From the NCBI GenBank assembly GCA_947259215.1, contig CAMYLJ010000029.1:1-64000 (forward strand): a stretch of 64,000 nt of DNA, read 5' to 3'. Positions within the stretch are counted from its first letter, which is position 1. Each line of letters begins with the position of its first letter. This DNA is from an uncultured delta proteobacterium (lineage in GTDB: Bacteria > Myxococcota_A > UBA9160 > JAFDET01). The notes beneath the pieces were generated by a model. That model was not told the DNA's origin. It did no database searches and saw only the letters and a list, made by a program, of their open reading frames with translations. A program made the position numbers and the translations under genes. Shown piece by piece: positions 54,571-62,584 of this stretch.

Positions 54571-54611
54571 AAACTGCAGCAGTTTCTAAGGACCGTCCCC
54601 GTTTCTCAGGC
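54545..54611. repeat. 67-bp perfect palindrome (REP/MITE-like)
   Basis: Two 33-bp arms (54545-54577 and 54579-54611) are exact reverse complements around a single central A. Key parts are CCTGAGAAACGGGGACGG and TTAGAAACTGC. It sits between the convergent ligase and ferredoxin genes and supplies both stop codons: TAG at 54568-54570 for the ligase, and the TGA in the outer arm for the ferredoxin. It can form a very long hairpin, so it would terminate transcription in both directions. The symmetry and precise length suggest a mobile palindromic repeat. Confidence 0.85.
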
Positions 54612-54812
54612 GTAGGGATCGACCTCGGAGCCGGCGTCGTCGACGAGGACGATGGCCATGGCCGGGCAGTCGCGGGCGATGGCGACGAGCCGCGCCTCGG
54701 GCCACTCCCGCGCCTGCGGCAGGGCGTGGGCCAGCCGGTCGGCGTCCCAGGCGAAGACCTCGGGCGCCGCCTGGAGGCAGCGGCCCGAGCTCTGGCAGCT
54801 CTGCTTGTCCAC
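54606..54812 (-). CDS. [3Fe-4S]-type ferredoxin
   Basis: A 68-residue ferredoxin. Cys6, Cys12 (CQSSGRC) and Cys49 followed by Pro (DCPAM) match the three-Cys [3Fe-4S] ferredoxins that feed bacterial P450s; the usual second Cys of a CxxC is absent. The start codon is GTG; the N-terminal strand normally found before the first Cys is only five residues, so the start could be earlier. Its last codons and stop fall in the large palindrome. It lies 98 bp from the divergent TetR gene, whose operon includes a P450, its likely partner. Confidence 0.85.
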   Translation of the reverse strand: MDKQSCQSSGRCLQAAPEVFAWDADRLAHALPQAREWPEARLVAIARDCPAMAIVLVDDAGSEVDPYA

Positions 54813-54878
54813 CCGTGCTCACAGTCCCAGGGCGTGCGCCTCCCCGCGAGAGCCCACGATACCGCGCCGAGTGTTGAC

Positions 54879-54902
54879 TTTCTACCTGCGTGCAGGTAGA
54901 AA
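54879..54902. promoter_or_regulatory. TetR-gene operator, TTTCTACCTGC-GT-GCAGGTAGAAA
   Basis: Perfect inverted repeat with 11-bp arms and a 2-bp spacer, 8 bp before the TetR-gene ATG. A TTGACT at 54874-54879 runs into its left arm and looks like a -35 box, so a bound dimer would block transcription. The gap also serves the divergent ferredoxin gene. Sequence differs from the TCTGACG operator, so it belongs to another regulator, most simply the adjacent TetR protein. Confidence 0.75.
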
Positions 54903-54909
54903 AAATCGC

Positions 54910-55563
54910 ATGGCCCAGGCCTCCCCCGCCCTCTCCTCGCGCGCCGAGCGCACCCGCTCCGCCATCCTGGACGCGGCCGAGGCCCTCTTCGCCGAGAAGG
55001 GCTTCGACGCCACCCGCCTGGAGGACGTGGCCGCGGCGGTCGGCATCCGGCGCGCCTCCATCGTCTACTACTTCCGCGACAAGCGGGAGCTCTACGAAGC
55101 GGTGCTGGAGGACGTCTTCGGGGGCTTCCGCGCCCGGCTCGAGCGGGCCCTCGGTGAGTCGGGTCCGCTGCTGGCGCGGATCGAGGCCGCCGTCAGCGCC
55201 TGGGTGGACTACGTGGCCGCCCGCCCCGCCCTCGCCCGCATCGTGTTGCGCGAGGTCGCCGACGGCGCGGAGGCGGGACCGCTGCCGATCCTCGCCCAGG
55301 TGGGTCCCTTCCTCGCGCTCGTCGACCGCTTCCGCGACTCCGTGCGCAACGACCCCGCGTACCGCGCGACGCCGATCGACGCCGTCCACGTGGCCAGCGC
55401 CATCGTGGGCGCGACCGTCTTCTTCATCGCGGCGATGCCGAGCCTGATGCCGGAGCCGGGCATGGAGGCGCTCGCGCCCCCCACGCTCGACGCGCATCGC
55501 CGCGAGGTGCTGCGCATCACCCGGCGCCTGCTCGGCGCCGACGATCCCGCCCCCCCCTGCTGA
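54910..55563 (+). CDS. TetR/AcrR family regulator
   Basis: A 217-residue repressor. The HTH domain spans residues 10-58: RSAILDAAEALFAEKGFDATRLEDVAAAVGIRRASIVYYFRDKRELYEAVLEDVF. The rest is a helical ligand-binding and dimer domain with hydrophobic stretches around AIVGATVFFIAAMPSL. No good Shine-Dalgarno precedes the ATG. The palindrome just upstream argues for autoregulation. It is followed 8 bp later by the P450, and the operon continues through the fusion protein and ligase, so it should govern all of them. Confidence 0.93.
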   Translation: MAQASPALSSRAERTRSAILDAAEALFAEKGFDATRLEDVAAAVGIRRASIVYYFRDKRELYEAVLEDVFGGFRARLERALGESGPLLARIEAAVSAWVDYVAARPALARIVLREVADGAEAGPLPILAQVGPFLALVDRFRDSVRNDPAYRATPIDAVHVASAIVGATVFFIAAMPSLMPEPGMEALAPPTLDAHRREVLRITRRLLGADDPAPPC

Positions 55564-55571
55564 GGAGCCCC

Positions 55572-56816
55572 GTGGCCGACGACACCCGCGACCCGTTCGA
55601 GCAGTTCAACCGCATGCAGGGTCAGGGCCAGGGGGGAATGCGCGACCTCTACCCGATGATCGACGCCATGCGCGGCCAGTGTCCGGTGCACAAGATCGAC
55701 GTGGAGGCATTCTCGGGCCATCGCCCCCAGCTCCCGAACGCCCCAAAGGAGATCTACCTGGCGGTCAGCCACGAGGCGGTGCACGACGTGCTGCTCGACG
55801 CGAAGCGCTTCTCCTCGAAGGGGTACGAGGAGAGCATCGGCAAGGTGCTGGGGCACACGATTTTGGAGATGGACGAGCCCGAGCACACCACCTATCGCAA
55901 GCTCCTGCAGCAGGCCTTCTCGCGCAAGGCGCTCGAGCACTGGCGCGACGACCTGGTGCACCCGGTGGTGCACGAGCTGGTGGACCACTTCGCCGGGCGC
56001 GGACGCGCGGACCTGGTGCGCGAGCTGACCTTTCCCTTTCCGGTGACGGTGATCCAGCGTCTGCTCGGCATCCCGGACACGGACCAGGCGGACTTCCACC
56101 GCTGGGCGATCGAGCTGATCAGCATCACCTTCGACATGGCGCGGGCGGAGGCCGCCTCGCAGAATCTCGGCGCCCTCTTCCAGCGCCTCCTCGACGAGCG
56201 CCGAGCCGCGCCGCGGGACGACCTGATCAGCGTGCTGGCCCACGCGGAGCTGGACGGCGAGCGCCTCGACGACGAGCTCATCGTGTCCTTCTGCCGGCTG
56301 CTGTCACCGGCCGGCGCCGAGACCACCTACCGCTCCACGAGCAACCTGCTCTTCGGGCTCCTGACCCACCCGGAGCAGCTCGACGCGGTGCGCCGGGACC
56401 GCGGGCTCCTGCCCCAGGCCATCGAGGAAGGCCTGCGCTGGGAGTGCCCGCTGCCGGCGATCATGCGCCGCGCCACCGCCGATACGGAGCTGGCCGGAGT
56501 CCCGATCCCCGCCGGCGCGTCGGTGGCGGTGCACCTGGCCGGGGCCAACCATGACGACTCGCGCCACGCCGCGCCGGGGGATTTCGACATCCACCGCGAC
56601 GCCAAGCAGCACATGGCCTTCGCGTTCGGCGCGCACCGCTGCCTGGGCATGCACCTGGCGCGCATGGAGACCCAGGTGGCCATCGAGGCCGTGCTGGATC
56701 GCCTGCCCGGCCTGCGCCTCGATCCCGAGGCCGGTGAGGTCTTCATCAGCGGGCTGACCTTCCGCTCGCCCCTGCAGCTTCCCGTGGTGTTCGATGCTGC
56801 CGAGCGATTCCGATGA
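55572..56816 (+). CDS. Cytochrome P450 (class I)
   Basis: A 414-residue P450. MDEPEHTTYRKLLQQAFSRKAL, I-helix LLSPAGAETTYRS, ExxR in EEGLRWECP, and haem loop FAFGAHRCLGMHLAR with Cys357. It resembles actinobacterial and myxobacterial CYPs acting on fatty acids, terpenes or steroids. GTG start, 8 bp after the TetR gene. Its stop overlaps the ATG of the fusion gene (ATGA at 56813). Likely redox partner is the ferredoxin divergent from TetR. Confidence 0.94.
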   Translation: MADDTRDPFEQFNRMQGQGQGGMRDLYPMIDAMRGQCPVHKIDVEAFSGHRPQLPNAPKEIYLAVSHEAVHDVLLDAKRFSSKGYEESIGKVLGHTILEMDEPEHTTYRKLLQQAFSRKALEHWRDDLVHPVVHELVDHFAGRGRADLVRELTFPFPVTVIQRLLGIPDTDQADFHRWAIELISITFDMARAEAASQNLGALFQRLLDERRAAPRDDLISVLAHAELDGERLDDELIVSFCRLLSPAGAETTYRSTSNLLFGLLTHPEQLDAVRRDRGLLPQAIEEGLRWECPLPAIMRRATADTELAGVPIPAGASVAVHLAGANHDDSRHAAPGDFDIHRDAKQHMAFAFGAHRCLGMHLARMETQVAIEAVLDRLPGLRLDPEAGEVFISGLTFRSPLQLPVVFDAAERFR

Positions 56817-59800
56817 GCCGGCAGCTGCTGATGGGACTCGACGTGGGCGGCGGCAGCGGCCGCTGCCTGCTCTTCGACGCCGACGCCGGCACCTCCGTCT
56901 CCGCCTGCCGCGCCTGGTCGCATCCGCCCGCTCCCGACACCGGCGGGCTCGGCTACGACCTCGACTACGCCGGCATCTGGCAGTGCCTGGGCGACGCCGC
57001 GCGGGAGACCCTGGCGCGCGCCGACGCCCGCCCCCAGGACGTGGCCGGCATCGCGACCACCGCCATGCGCTTCGGCATGGTGGTGGTGGACGCCGACGGC
57101 CGACCGGTCTACGGCGGGCCCAATCGTGACGCCCGCGCCGTGGTCGAGGGGCTCACCCTGGCGGCCGAGCACGGCGCCGAGCTGGCGGCCCGAGGCGGGC
57201 ACTGGCCGATCCCGATCGCAGGCGCACCTCGCCTCCAGTGGCTGCGCTCCCACGGCGGCTCCGCCTGGGAGAAGGCACGCTGGGTGCTCTCCCTCTCGGA
57301 CTGGCTGGCCCTCGCCCTGTGCGGCGAAGTAGCGAGCGAGCGCTCCCAGGCAGGAGCGAGCCTGCTCTTCGACCTGCACAGCGACGACTGGGACTGGGAC
57401 TGGATCGACCGCTTCGAGCTGCCGCGCGAACTCTTCCCCGCGCTCGCGGCGCCGGGCACCCGGCTGGGCGGTCTCACCGCCGAGGCCGCGGAGCACTTCG
57501 GCCTGCAGGCAGGAACGCCCGTCGCCGTGGGCGGCGCGGACACCCAGTGCGGTCTCCTCGGCAGCGGGGTGGCGGCGCCGGGCACGGCAGGCATCGTGGC
57601 CGGCACCTCGGCGCCCGTCCAGCTGGTGACCGATGCCGTCTGCCTCCACCCGGAGGCGCGCTTGTGGAGCGGCGCCCACGTGGTGCCCGGGCAGTGGGTG
57701 TTGGAGAGCAACGGCGGCTCCCTCGGCGAGGCGCTCGCCTGGCTGGCTCACGTGCTCTTCCCCGATGCGCCCGCTCCGGCGGCGCGCGCGTTGGCGGAGG
57801 CCGCCCGGGCCGAGCCTGGCGCCCGGGGCATGCTCTCCTCGGTGGGCGTTCAGGTCTTCGACGCCCGCGAGATGGGAATCCCGGTCGGAACCCTGGCCTT
57901 CTCGCACCTGGCGGCGCCTGCCGGTGCGGAGGGCCGCGCCGCGCTACTGCGGTCCGTCGTGGAGGGCGCGGCCTTCTCGCTGCGGGCCAACCTCGAACAG
58001 ATTTTCGCCACGGCAGGGCGCGACAGCGACTCGATCCACCTGACGGGCGGTCTCTCGCGCAGCGGCTTCTACGCCGGCCTGCTCGCGGACGTGCTGGGCC
58101 GGGCGCTGCGCGTGGCGTCGTCGCCAGAGGGCACGGCCCTCGGCGCCGCGCTCTGCGCGGGCACGGGCGCGGGCGTCTACGCCGACCTCCCGGAGGCCGC
58201 CCGCGCCGCGGCGGCAAGGACGACCCACATCGAGCCCGACGCTGCGCGCAGCGCGAGCTACGACGACAGCTACGCGCTCTGGCAGGACGTGCGCGCAGCC
58301 CGCGAGCCCGCCGACGTGGCCGTACGCAACCACGTCACCGGCATCGTGATCGCCGCCACCGACGCCGCCTCGGGGGCCGCCGGCCCCCGACCGCGCCCGC
58401 GCATCCTGGTGACCGCCGATCTCGACCCCGCGGCGCGGGAGGCCCTCGCGGAGCTCGGCGACGTGGAGTACGCGCCCTTCCGCGAGAAGCTGCGGCTGCT
58501 CACCGGCGACACCCTGGTGAAGGCCCTCGACGGAGTGGGCGTCTTCATCACGGAGGTGGACGTAGTGGACGCCGCGTCCGTGGCCCGGCTGCCCGACCTG
58601 CGCGTGGTGGCCAGCTGCCGCGGCGACGCCGTGAACGTGGACGTCGAAGGCTGCACGGCACTGGGCGTCCCGGTCCTGAACGCGCCGGGCCGCAACGCCG
58701 ACGCGGTGGCGGACCTGACCGTGGCCTTCCTGCTCATGCTGGCGCGCAAGCTGGTGACCGCCAATGCCTTCCTGCGCGAGCCCGGCGGCGACGCCGGCGA
58801 CATGGGCCGCATGGGCCGCGCTTTCGGCACGCTCCGCGGGCGCGAGCTTTGGCGCAAGACCGTGGGCCTCGTGGGTCTGGGCGCCGTCGGCCGCGGAGTG
58901 GCGAGGCGCCTGCGGGGCTTCGGGGTCCGCCTGCTGGTGCACGATCCGTTCCTCAGCGACGACGAGGTGCGCCTGGCGGACGCCGAGCCCGCCTCCTTCG
59001 AGCAGCTGCTGGCGGAAAGCGACTTCGTGAGCCTGCACGCGCCGGTCAGCGACGCCACGCAGGGCCTGATCGGAGCCGCCGAGCTGGCGCGCATGAAGCC
59101 CGGGGCGGGACTCGTGAACACTGCCCGCGCGGCCCTGGTGGACGAGGACGCCCTGCTCGGGGCGGTGGAGAGCGGACACCTGGGCGGCGCAGCCCTCGAC
59201 GTCTTCTGGGTCGAGCCCCCCGCCTCCGATCACCCCCTGCTCGCCCACGAGCGGGTCCTGGCCACGCCCCACGTGGGCGGCAACACCGAGGACGTGGCCG
59301 CCCACCAGGGCGCCATCATCGCCGCCGACCTGACCCGGCTGCTCGACCGGGAGCGCCCCCACCACCTGCTCAACCCGGCGGTGTGGGACGCCTTCGACTG
59401 GTCGTCGCCGCGCCCGGAGCCGGACCCGGAGACCCTCGCCGCGCTGGGGCGCAAGCCGGGTCCCGCCGTGTCGGACCTGCAGAAGGAGAAGAAGCCGATG
59501 GCTCCTCGAACCGCCTCGCCGCCGCCCTCTCAGCCGGCGACTCCCGCCTCCGGACCCGCCCCCTCGGAGACCGTGGCGACGCTGCGCGCCATCCTCGAGC
59601 GCTTCGTGTCCTCGATCGTCGCGAGCGGGGCGCTCGAGCCCTACGCGGCGGGCAAGGACGTGACCCTCCACTTCCGCGCCACGGACGCCGACCTGGCCTT
59701 CTGGCTCCGGCTCCGGGGCGGCCGAGTGAGTGCCGGTCCGGGCGCGCCCGACGAGGAGCCCGAGGTGCAGCTGAAGCTCGCGGCCGACGTGCTGGACGGA

Positions 59801-60637
59801 ATGTTCACCGGGCGCGTGAACGCCATGCAGGCCGCCATGGACGGTCGCCTCTCCTTCGCCGGCGATACGGCCAAGGCCATGAGCCTCCAGGAGTTCCAGG
59901 GGGATCTCTCGCGGCTCTACCGGGAGGCCCGGGACGCCGTCGGTGACCCCGGGGACCTGACCGCCCTCGCGACCCCCGGCCAGAGCTCCGTCGCCGCGGT
60001 CGCCCACGACGACCCGCGCCACGAGCTGATCCAGGTGATGGACGAGCTCTACGCCCAGCAGCTCATCACCGCCACCGGCGGCAACGTCAGTGTGCGCGTC
60101 CCGGGCGAGGACGCCCTCTGGATCACGCCGAGCCAGCTCTTCAAGGGCGACCTCTCGCCGGAGGCGCTGGTGCGGATCGATCTCGACGGCAAGGCCCTCG
60201 ACGAAGGAGTGCGCTCCGCCTCCAGCGAGCGCCTGATGCACTGCGCCGTCTACCGCACCCGCAAGGACGCAGGCGCGGTGATCCACGCCCACGCGCCCCA
60301 CGCCACCATCCTGGCCAACACCGACCTGCCCTTCCTGCCGATCTCCACCGAGGCCGCGTTCTTCGACAACCTCCCGCGCATCCCCTTCGTGATGCCGGGC
60401 ACCCAGGAGCTGGCGGACGCCGTCGCTGAGGGCATGCGCGAGAGCTGGGCCGTGCTGATGAAGAACCACGGGCTGCTGGTCGGCGGACGCAGCCTGCGGC
60501 GAGCTGCCGACATGGTGGAGATCATCGAGCGCTCTTCGGAGGTGATCCTGGGCTGCTACGCCGTCGGCCGGGAGCCGCCGGTCCTGCCCGACGACGTGGT
60601 GGCGACCCTGCGCAAGATGGGCGATCTCGTCGCCTGA
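56813..60637 (+). CDS. Four-domain fusion: FGGY kinase - 2-hydroxyacid dehydrogenase - SCP2 - class II aldolase
   Basis: 1274 residues, no internal stop. (1) Residues 1-500, FGGY carbohydrate kinase: LMGLDVGGGSGRCLLFD, base Asp243 in GGADTQCG, ATP site TGGLSRSGFYAGLLADVLG; LsrK-like. (2) About 528-870, NAD-dependent D-2-hydroxyacid dehydrogenase: Arg603, GLGAVG at 688-693, Glu801, His820. (3) About 925-1043, SCP2 sterol/lipid-binding domain (VTLHFRATDADLAFWLRL). (4) About 1065-1274, class II aldolase: Glu1139, His1158, His1160, His1219, spaced like the catalytic Glu and zinc ligands of fuculose-phosphate aldolase. A Pro/Ser-rich linker (896-920) separates 2 and 3. Coupled to the P450 by ATGA. 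The domains suggest phosphorylation, oxidation and aldol cleavage of a polyol linked to or derived from a lipid; unproven. Confidence 0.85.
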   Translation: MSRQLLMGLDVGGGSGRCLLFDADAGTSVSACRAWSHPPAPDTGGLGYDLDYAGIWQCLGDAARETLARADARPQDVAGIATTAMRFGMVVVDADGRPVYGGPNRDARAVVEGLTLAAEHGAELAARGGHWPIPIAGAPRLQWLRSHGGSAWEKARWVLSLSDWLALALCGEVASERSQAGASLLFDLHSDDWDWDWIDRFELPRELFPALAAPGTRLGGLTAEAAEHFGLQAGTPVAVGGADTQCGLLGSGVAAPGTAGIVAGTSAPVQLVTDAVCLHPEARLWSGAHVVPGQWVLESNGGSLGEALAWLAHVLFPDAPAPAARALAEAARAEPGARGMLSSVGVQVFDAREMGIPVGTLAFSHLAAPAGAEGRAALLRSVVEGAAFSLRANLEQIFATAGRDSDSIHLTGGLSRSGFYAGLLADVLGRALRVASSPEGTALGAALCAGTGAGVYADLPEAARAAAARTTHIEPDAARSASYDDSYALWQDVRAAREPADVAVRNHVTGIVIAATDAASGAAGPRPRPRILVTADLDPAAREALAELGDVEYAPFREKLRLLTGDTLVKALDGVGVFITEVDVVDAASVARLPDLRVVASCRGDAVNVDVEGCTALGVPVLNAPGRNADAVADLTVAFLLMLARKLVTANAFLREPGGDAGDMGRMGRAFGTLRGRELWRKTVGLVGLGAVGRGVARRLRGFGVRLLVHDPFLSDDEVRLADAEPASFEQLLAESDFVSLHAPVSDATQGLIGAAELARMKPGAGLVNTARAALVDEDALLGAVESGHLGGAALDVFWVEPPASDHPLLAHERVLATPHVGGNTEDVAAHQGAIIAADLTRLLDRERPHHLLNPAVWDAFDWSSPRPEPDPETLAALGRKPGPAVSDLQKEKKPMAPRTASPPPSQPATPASGPAPSETVATLRAILERFVSSIVASGALEPYAAGKDVTLHFRATDADLAFWLRLRGGRVSAGPGAPDEEPEVQLKLAADVLDGMFTGRVNAMQAAMDGRLSFAGDTAKAMSLQEFQGDLSRLYREARDAVGDPGDLTALATPGQSSVAAVAHDDPRHELIQVMDELYAQQLITATGGNVSVRVPGEDALWITPSQLFKGDLSPEALVRIDLDGKALDEGVRSASSERLMHCAVYRTRKDAGAVIHAHAPHATILANTDLPFLPISTEAAFFDNLPRIPFVMPGTQELADAVAEGMRESWAVLMKNHGLLVGGRSLRRAADMVEIIERSSEVILGCYAVGREPPVLPDDVVATLRKMGDLVA
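59483..59500 (+). promoter_or_regulatory. Internal Shine-Dalgarno and ATG within the fusion gene
   Basis: AAGGAG at 59483-59488 and an in-frame ATG at 59498-59500, nine bases apart, fall exactly in the linker between dehydrogenase and SCP2 domains. Initiation here would yield a separate 379-residue SCP2-aldolase protein beside the full-length fusion. It may also be the relic of the gene boundary before fusion. Confidence 0.6.
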
Positions 60638-60644
60638 GGAAGCG

Positions 60645-62336
60645 GTGATTCCGAAGAGCGACATCGCCCTGCACAACACCGTCGAGACCGAGCTGTTGGC
60701 CGAGGACGGCCCGTTTGCCGTCGAGGAGGTCCCGGTCCTGGGCGCGCCCTGCCCGGTCTTCCGCGATCGGCTGCCCCATCTGCGTCAGCTGCTCGAGAAC
60801 TCGCGCGGCTTCGGAGACGCCGAGTACATCGTCTACGCCGGCCGCCGCGTGAGCTTCGCCGAGCACCACGCACGGGTGGCCTCCGTGGCCCGCGCGCTGG
60901 CCGAGCGCTTCGGCGTCCGCAAGGGCGACCGGGTCGCCATCCTGGCGGCGAACCGCCCCGAGTGGGTGATGACCTGGTGGGCCGCCGTCAGCCTCGGCGC
61001 CATCCCGGTGGGCATGAACGGCTGGTGGGTGGCCGACGAGATCCGTTTCGCGCTGGAGGACAGCGAGCCGAAGGTCCTGGTCGGCGACCGCAAGCGCCTG
61101 GAGCGGATCGGCGCGGCGCCCGTGAACGTGCCCATCGTCGAGATGGAGTCGGAGTTCCGCGCGCTGGAGGAGCACGCCCCGGGCGTGACGCTGCCGCAGG
61201 TCGCCATCGACGAGGACGACCCGGCGAGCATCCTCTACACCAGCGGCACGACCGGCCGCCCGAAGGGCGCCATCAACACCCACCGCAACATCATCGCGCT
61301 GAACCGGGTGCAGACGTGGCACGGGCTGCGACTGCTCAAGATCGCCCTGGCCCAGGGTGGCGGCGGGGCCGGCGCTCCCCTCGGCAACTGCACCCTGATC
61401 ACCTCGCCCCTCTTCCACCTCTCCGGCCTCTACACGGGCGCGGTGACGCTCCTCGCCGCTGGCGTGAAGACCGTCTACCTGGAGGGACGCTTCGATCCCG
61501 AGCGAACGCTGGCCGTGATCCAGGACGAGAAGGTCACGAGCTGGGGGCCCATGGGCACCGTGGCGCTCCGCATCATGAATCACCCGGAGGTGGGCCGCTA
61601 CGACCTCTCCAGCATCCGCCAGCTCGGATCCGGAGGCGCCCCGGTGTCGCGCGAGGTGCAGGCCCAGATGCGCGAGGTCTTCCCGGGCGCGCGCGCCTCC
61701 CTCGGGCTCGGCTACGGGATGACCGAGGCCACCGGCATGGCCACGATCAATTTCGGTGCGGAGCTCGAGGCGCACCCGGAATCCGTGGGGCGCGGCCTCC
61801 CGACCATCGACGTGGCGATCCGCGACGCCGACGGACGGCCCGTGCCCGAAGGAGCCGAGGGCGAGATCGGCATCCACGGGCCATTGGTGATGCGCGAGTA
61901 CTGGCGGCGTGCCGAAGCCACCCGGGAGGTGCTGGCGCCCGGACGCTGGCTCCGCACCGGCGACGTCGGCCGGCTCGAGAACGGCTACCTCTACGTCAAT
62001 TCCCGCGCCCGCGACCTCATTCTGCGCGGCAGCGAGAACGTGCACCCGGCGGAGATCGAGATGCGGCTCGAGGCGCACCCCGACGTGGTGGAGGCGGCGG
62101 TCCTCGGCGTGGACCACCCGGAGCTCGGCCAGGAGGTGAAGGCGGTGGTGGTGCCGCGGCCCGGCGCAACGCCGTCGTCGGGCGACCTTTCGCACTGGGT
62201 CGCCGAGGCGTTGGCCTACTACAAGGTGCCCGCACACTGGGAGCTGCGCCGCGAATCCCTGCCCCGCAACGCCACCGGGAAGGTGCTGAAGGGAATCCTG
62301 CGCGAAGGCGGCGAAAGCCCCTTCGTCGAGGACTGA
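60645..62336 (+). CDS. Acyl-CoA synthetase (AMP-forming)
   Basis: A 563-residue ANL ligase. ILYTSGTTGRPKGAINTHRNI, LGYGMTEATGMATIN, LRTGDVGRLENGYLYVNSRARDLILRGSENVHPAEIE, and YYKVPAHWELRRESLPRNATGKVLKGIL with the catalytic Lys. The N-terminal 60 residues (LLAEDGPFAVEEVPVLG) are an extension typical of long-chain or terpenoid acid ligases. GTG start 7 bp after the fusion gene, with GAGGAAG upstream. Last gene of the TetR operon; it would activate an acid product of the P450 or aldolase steps (inference). Confidence 0.92.
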   Translation: MIPKSDIALHNTVETELLAEDGPFAVEEVPVLGAPCPVFRDRLPHLRQLLENSRGFGDAEYIVYAGRRVSFAEHHARVASVARALAERFGVRKGDRVAILAANRPEWVMTWWAAVSLGAIPVGMNGWWVADEIRFALEDSEPKVLVGDRKRLERIGAAPVNVPIVEMESEFRALEEHAPGVTLPQVAIDEDDPASILYTSGTTGRPKGAINTHRNIIALNRVQTWHGLRLLKIALAQGGGGAGAPLGNCTLITSPLFHLSGLYTGAVTLLAAGVKTVYLEGRFDPERTLAVIQDEKVTSWGPMGTVALRIMNHPEVGRYDLSSIRQLGSGGAPVSREVQAQMREVFPGARASLGLGYGMTEATGMATINFGAELEAHPESVGRGLPTIDVAIRDADGRPVPEGAEGEIGIHGPLVMREYWRRAEATREVLAPGRWLRTGDVGRLENGYLYVNSRARDLILRGSENVHPAEIEMRLEAHPDVVEAAVLGVDHPELGQEVKAVVVPRPGATPSSGDLSHWVAEALAYYKVPAHWELRRESLPRNATGKVLKGILREGGESPFVED

Positions 62337-62351
62337 TCGGCGCGGCGGCGC

Positions 62352-62504
62352 TCAGCCGAAGAAGCGCTGCCAGAGACTGTGCAGGCCGACGAAGAGCCCC
62401 ACCTGGAGCAAAGCGGCCAGACCCAGTCCGATCGCGATCCCGAAGGCCGCCGAGAGATCCCGCGATCCCCCTTCCGGCCGGTTGTCTCGGAAGCTGCGTT
62501 CCAC
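62352..62504 (-). CDS. Small single-pass membrane protein (50 aa)
   Basis: A 50-residue frame starting GTG at 62504, with a purine-rich AGGGGGG stretch 7 bp upstream. The first 17 residues are polar and charged (ERSFRDNRPEGG); then one long hydrophobic helix FGIAIGLGLAALLQVGLFVGLH and an aromatic end LWQRFFG. No family recognised. It lies convergent with the ligase (15-bp gap) and downstream of the NrtS-like gene on the same strand, which supports expression. Confidence 0.5.
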   Translation of the reverse strand: MERSFRDNRPEGGSRDLSAAFGIAIGLGLAALLQVGLFVGLHSLWQRFFG

Positions 62505-62584
62505 GAGGTGCCCCCCTACCTCGATGGGAATCGACTTGTTGGATCACCGACGGCGGAAGCGGTGTCAGTGCGGTACTGGCTCCG

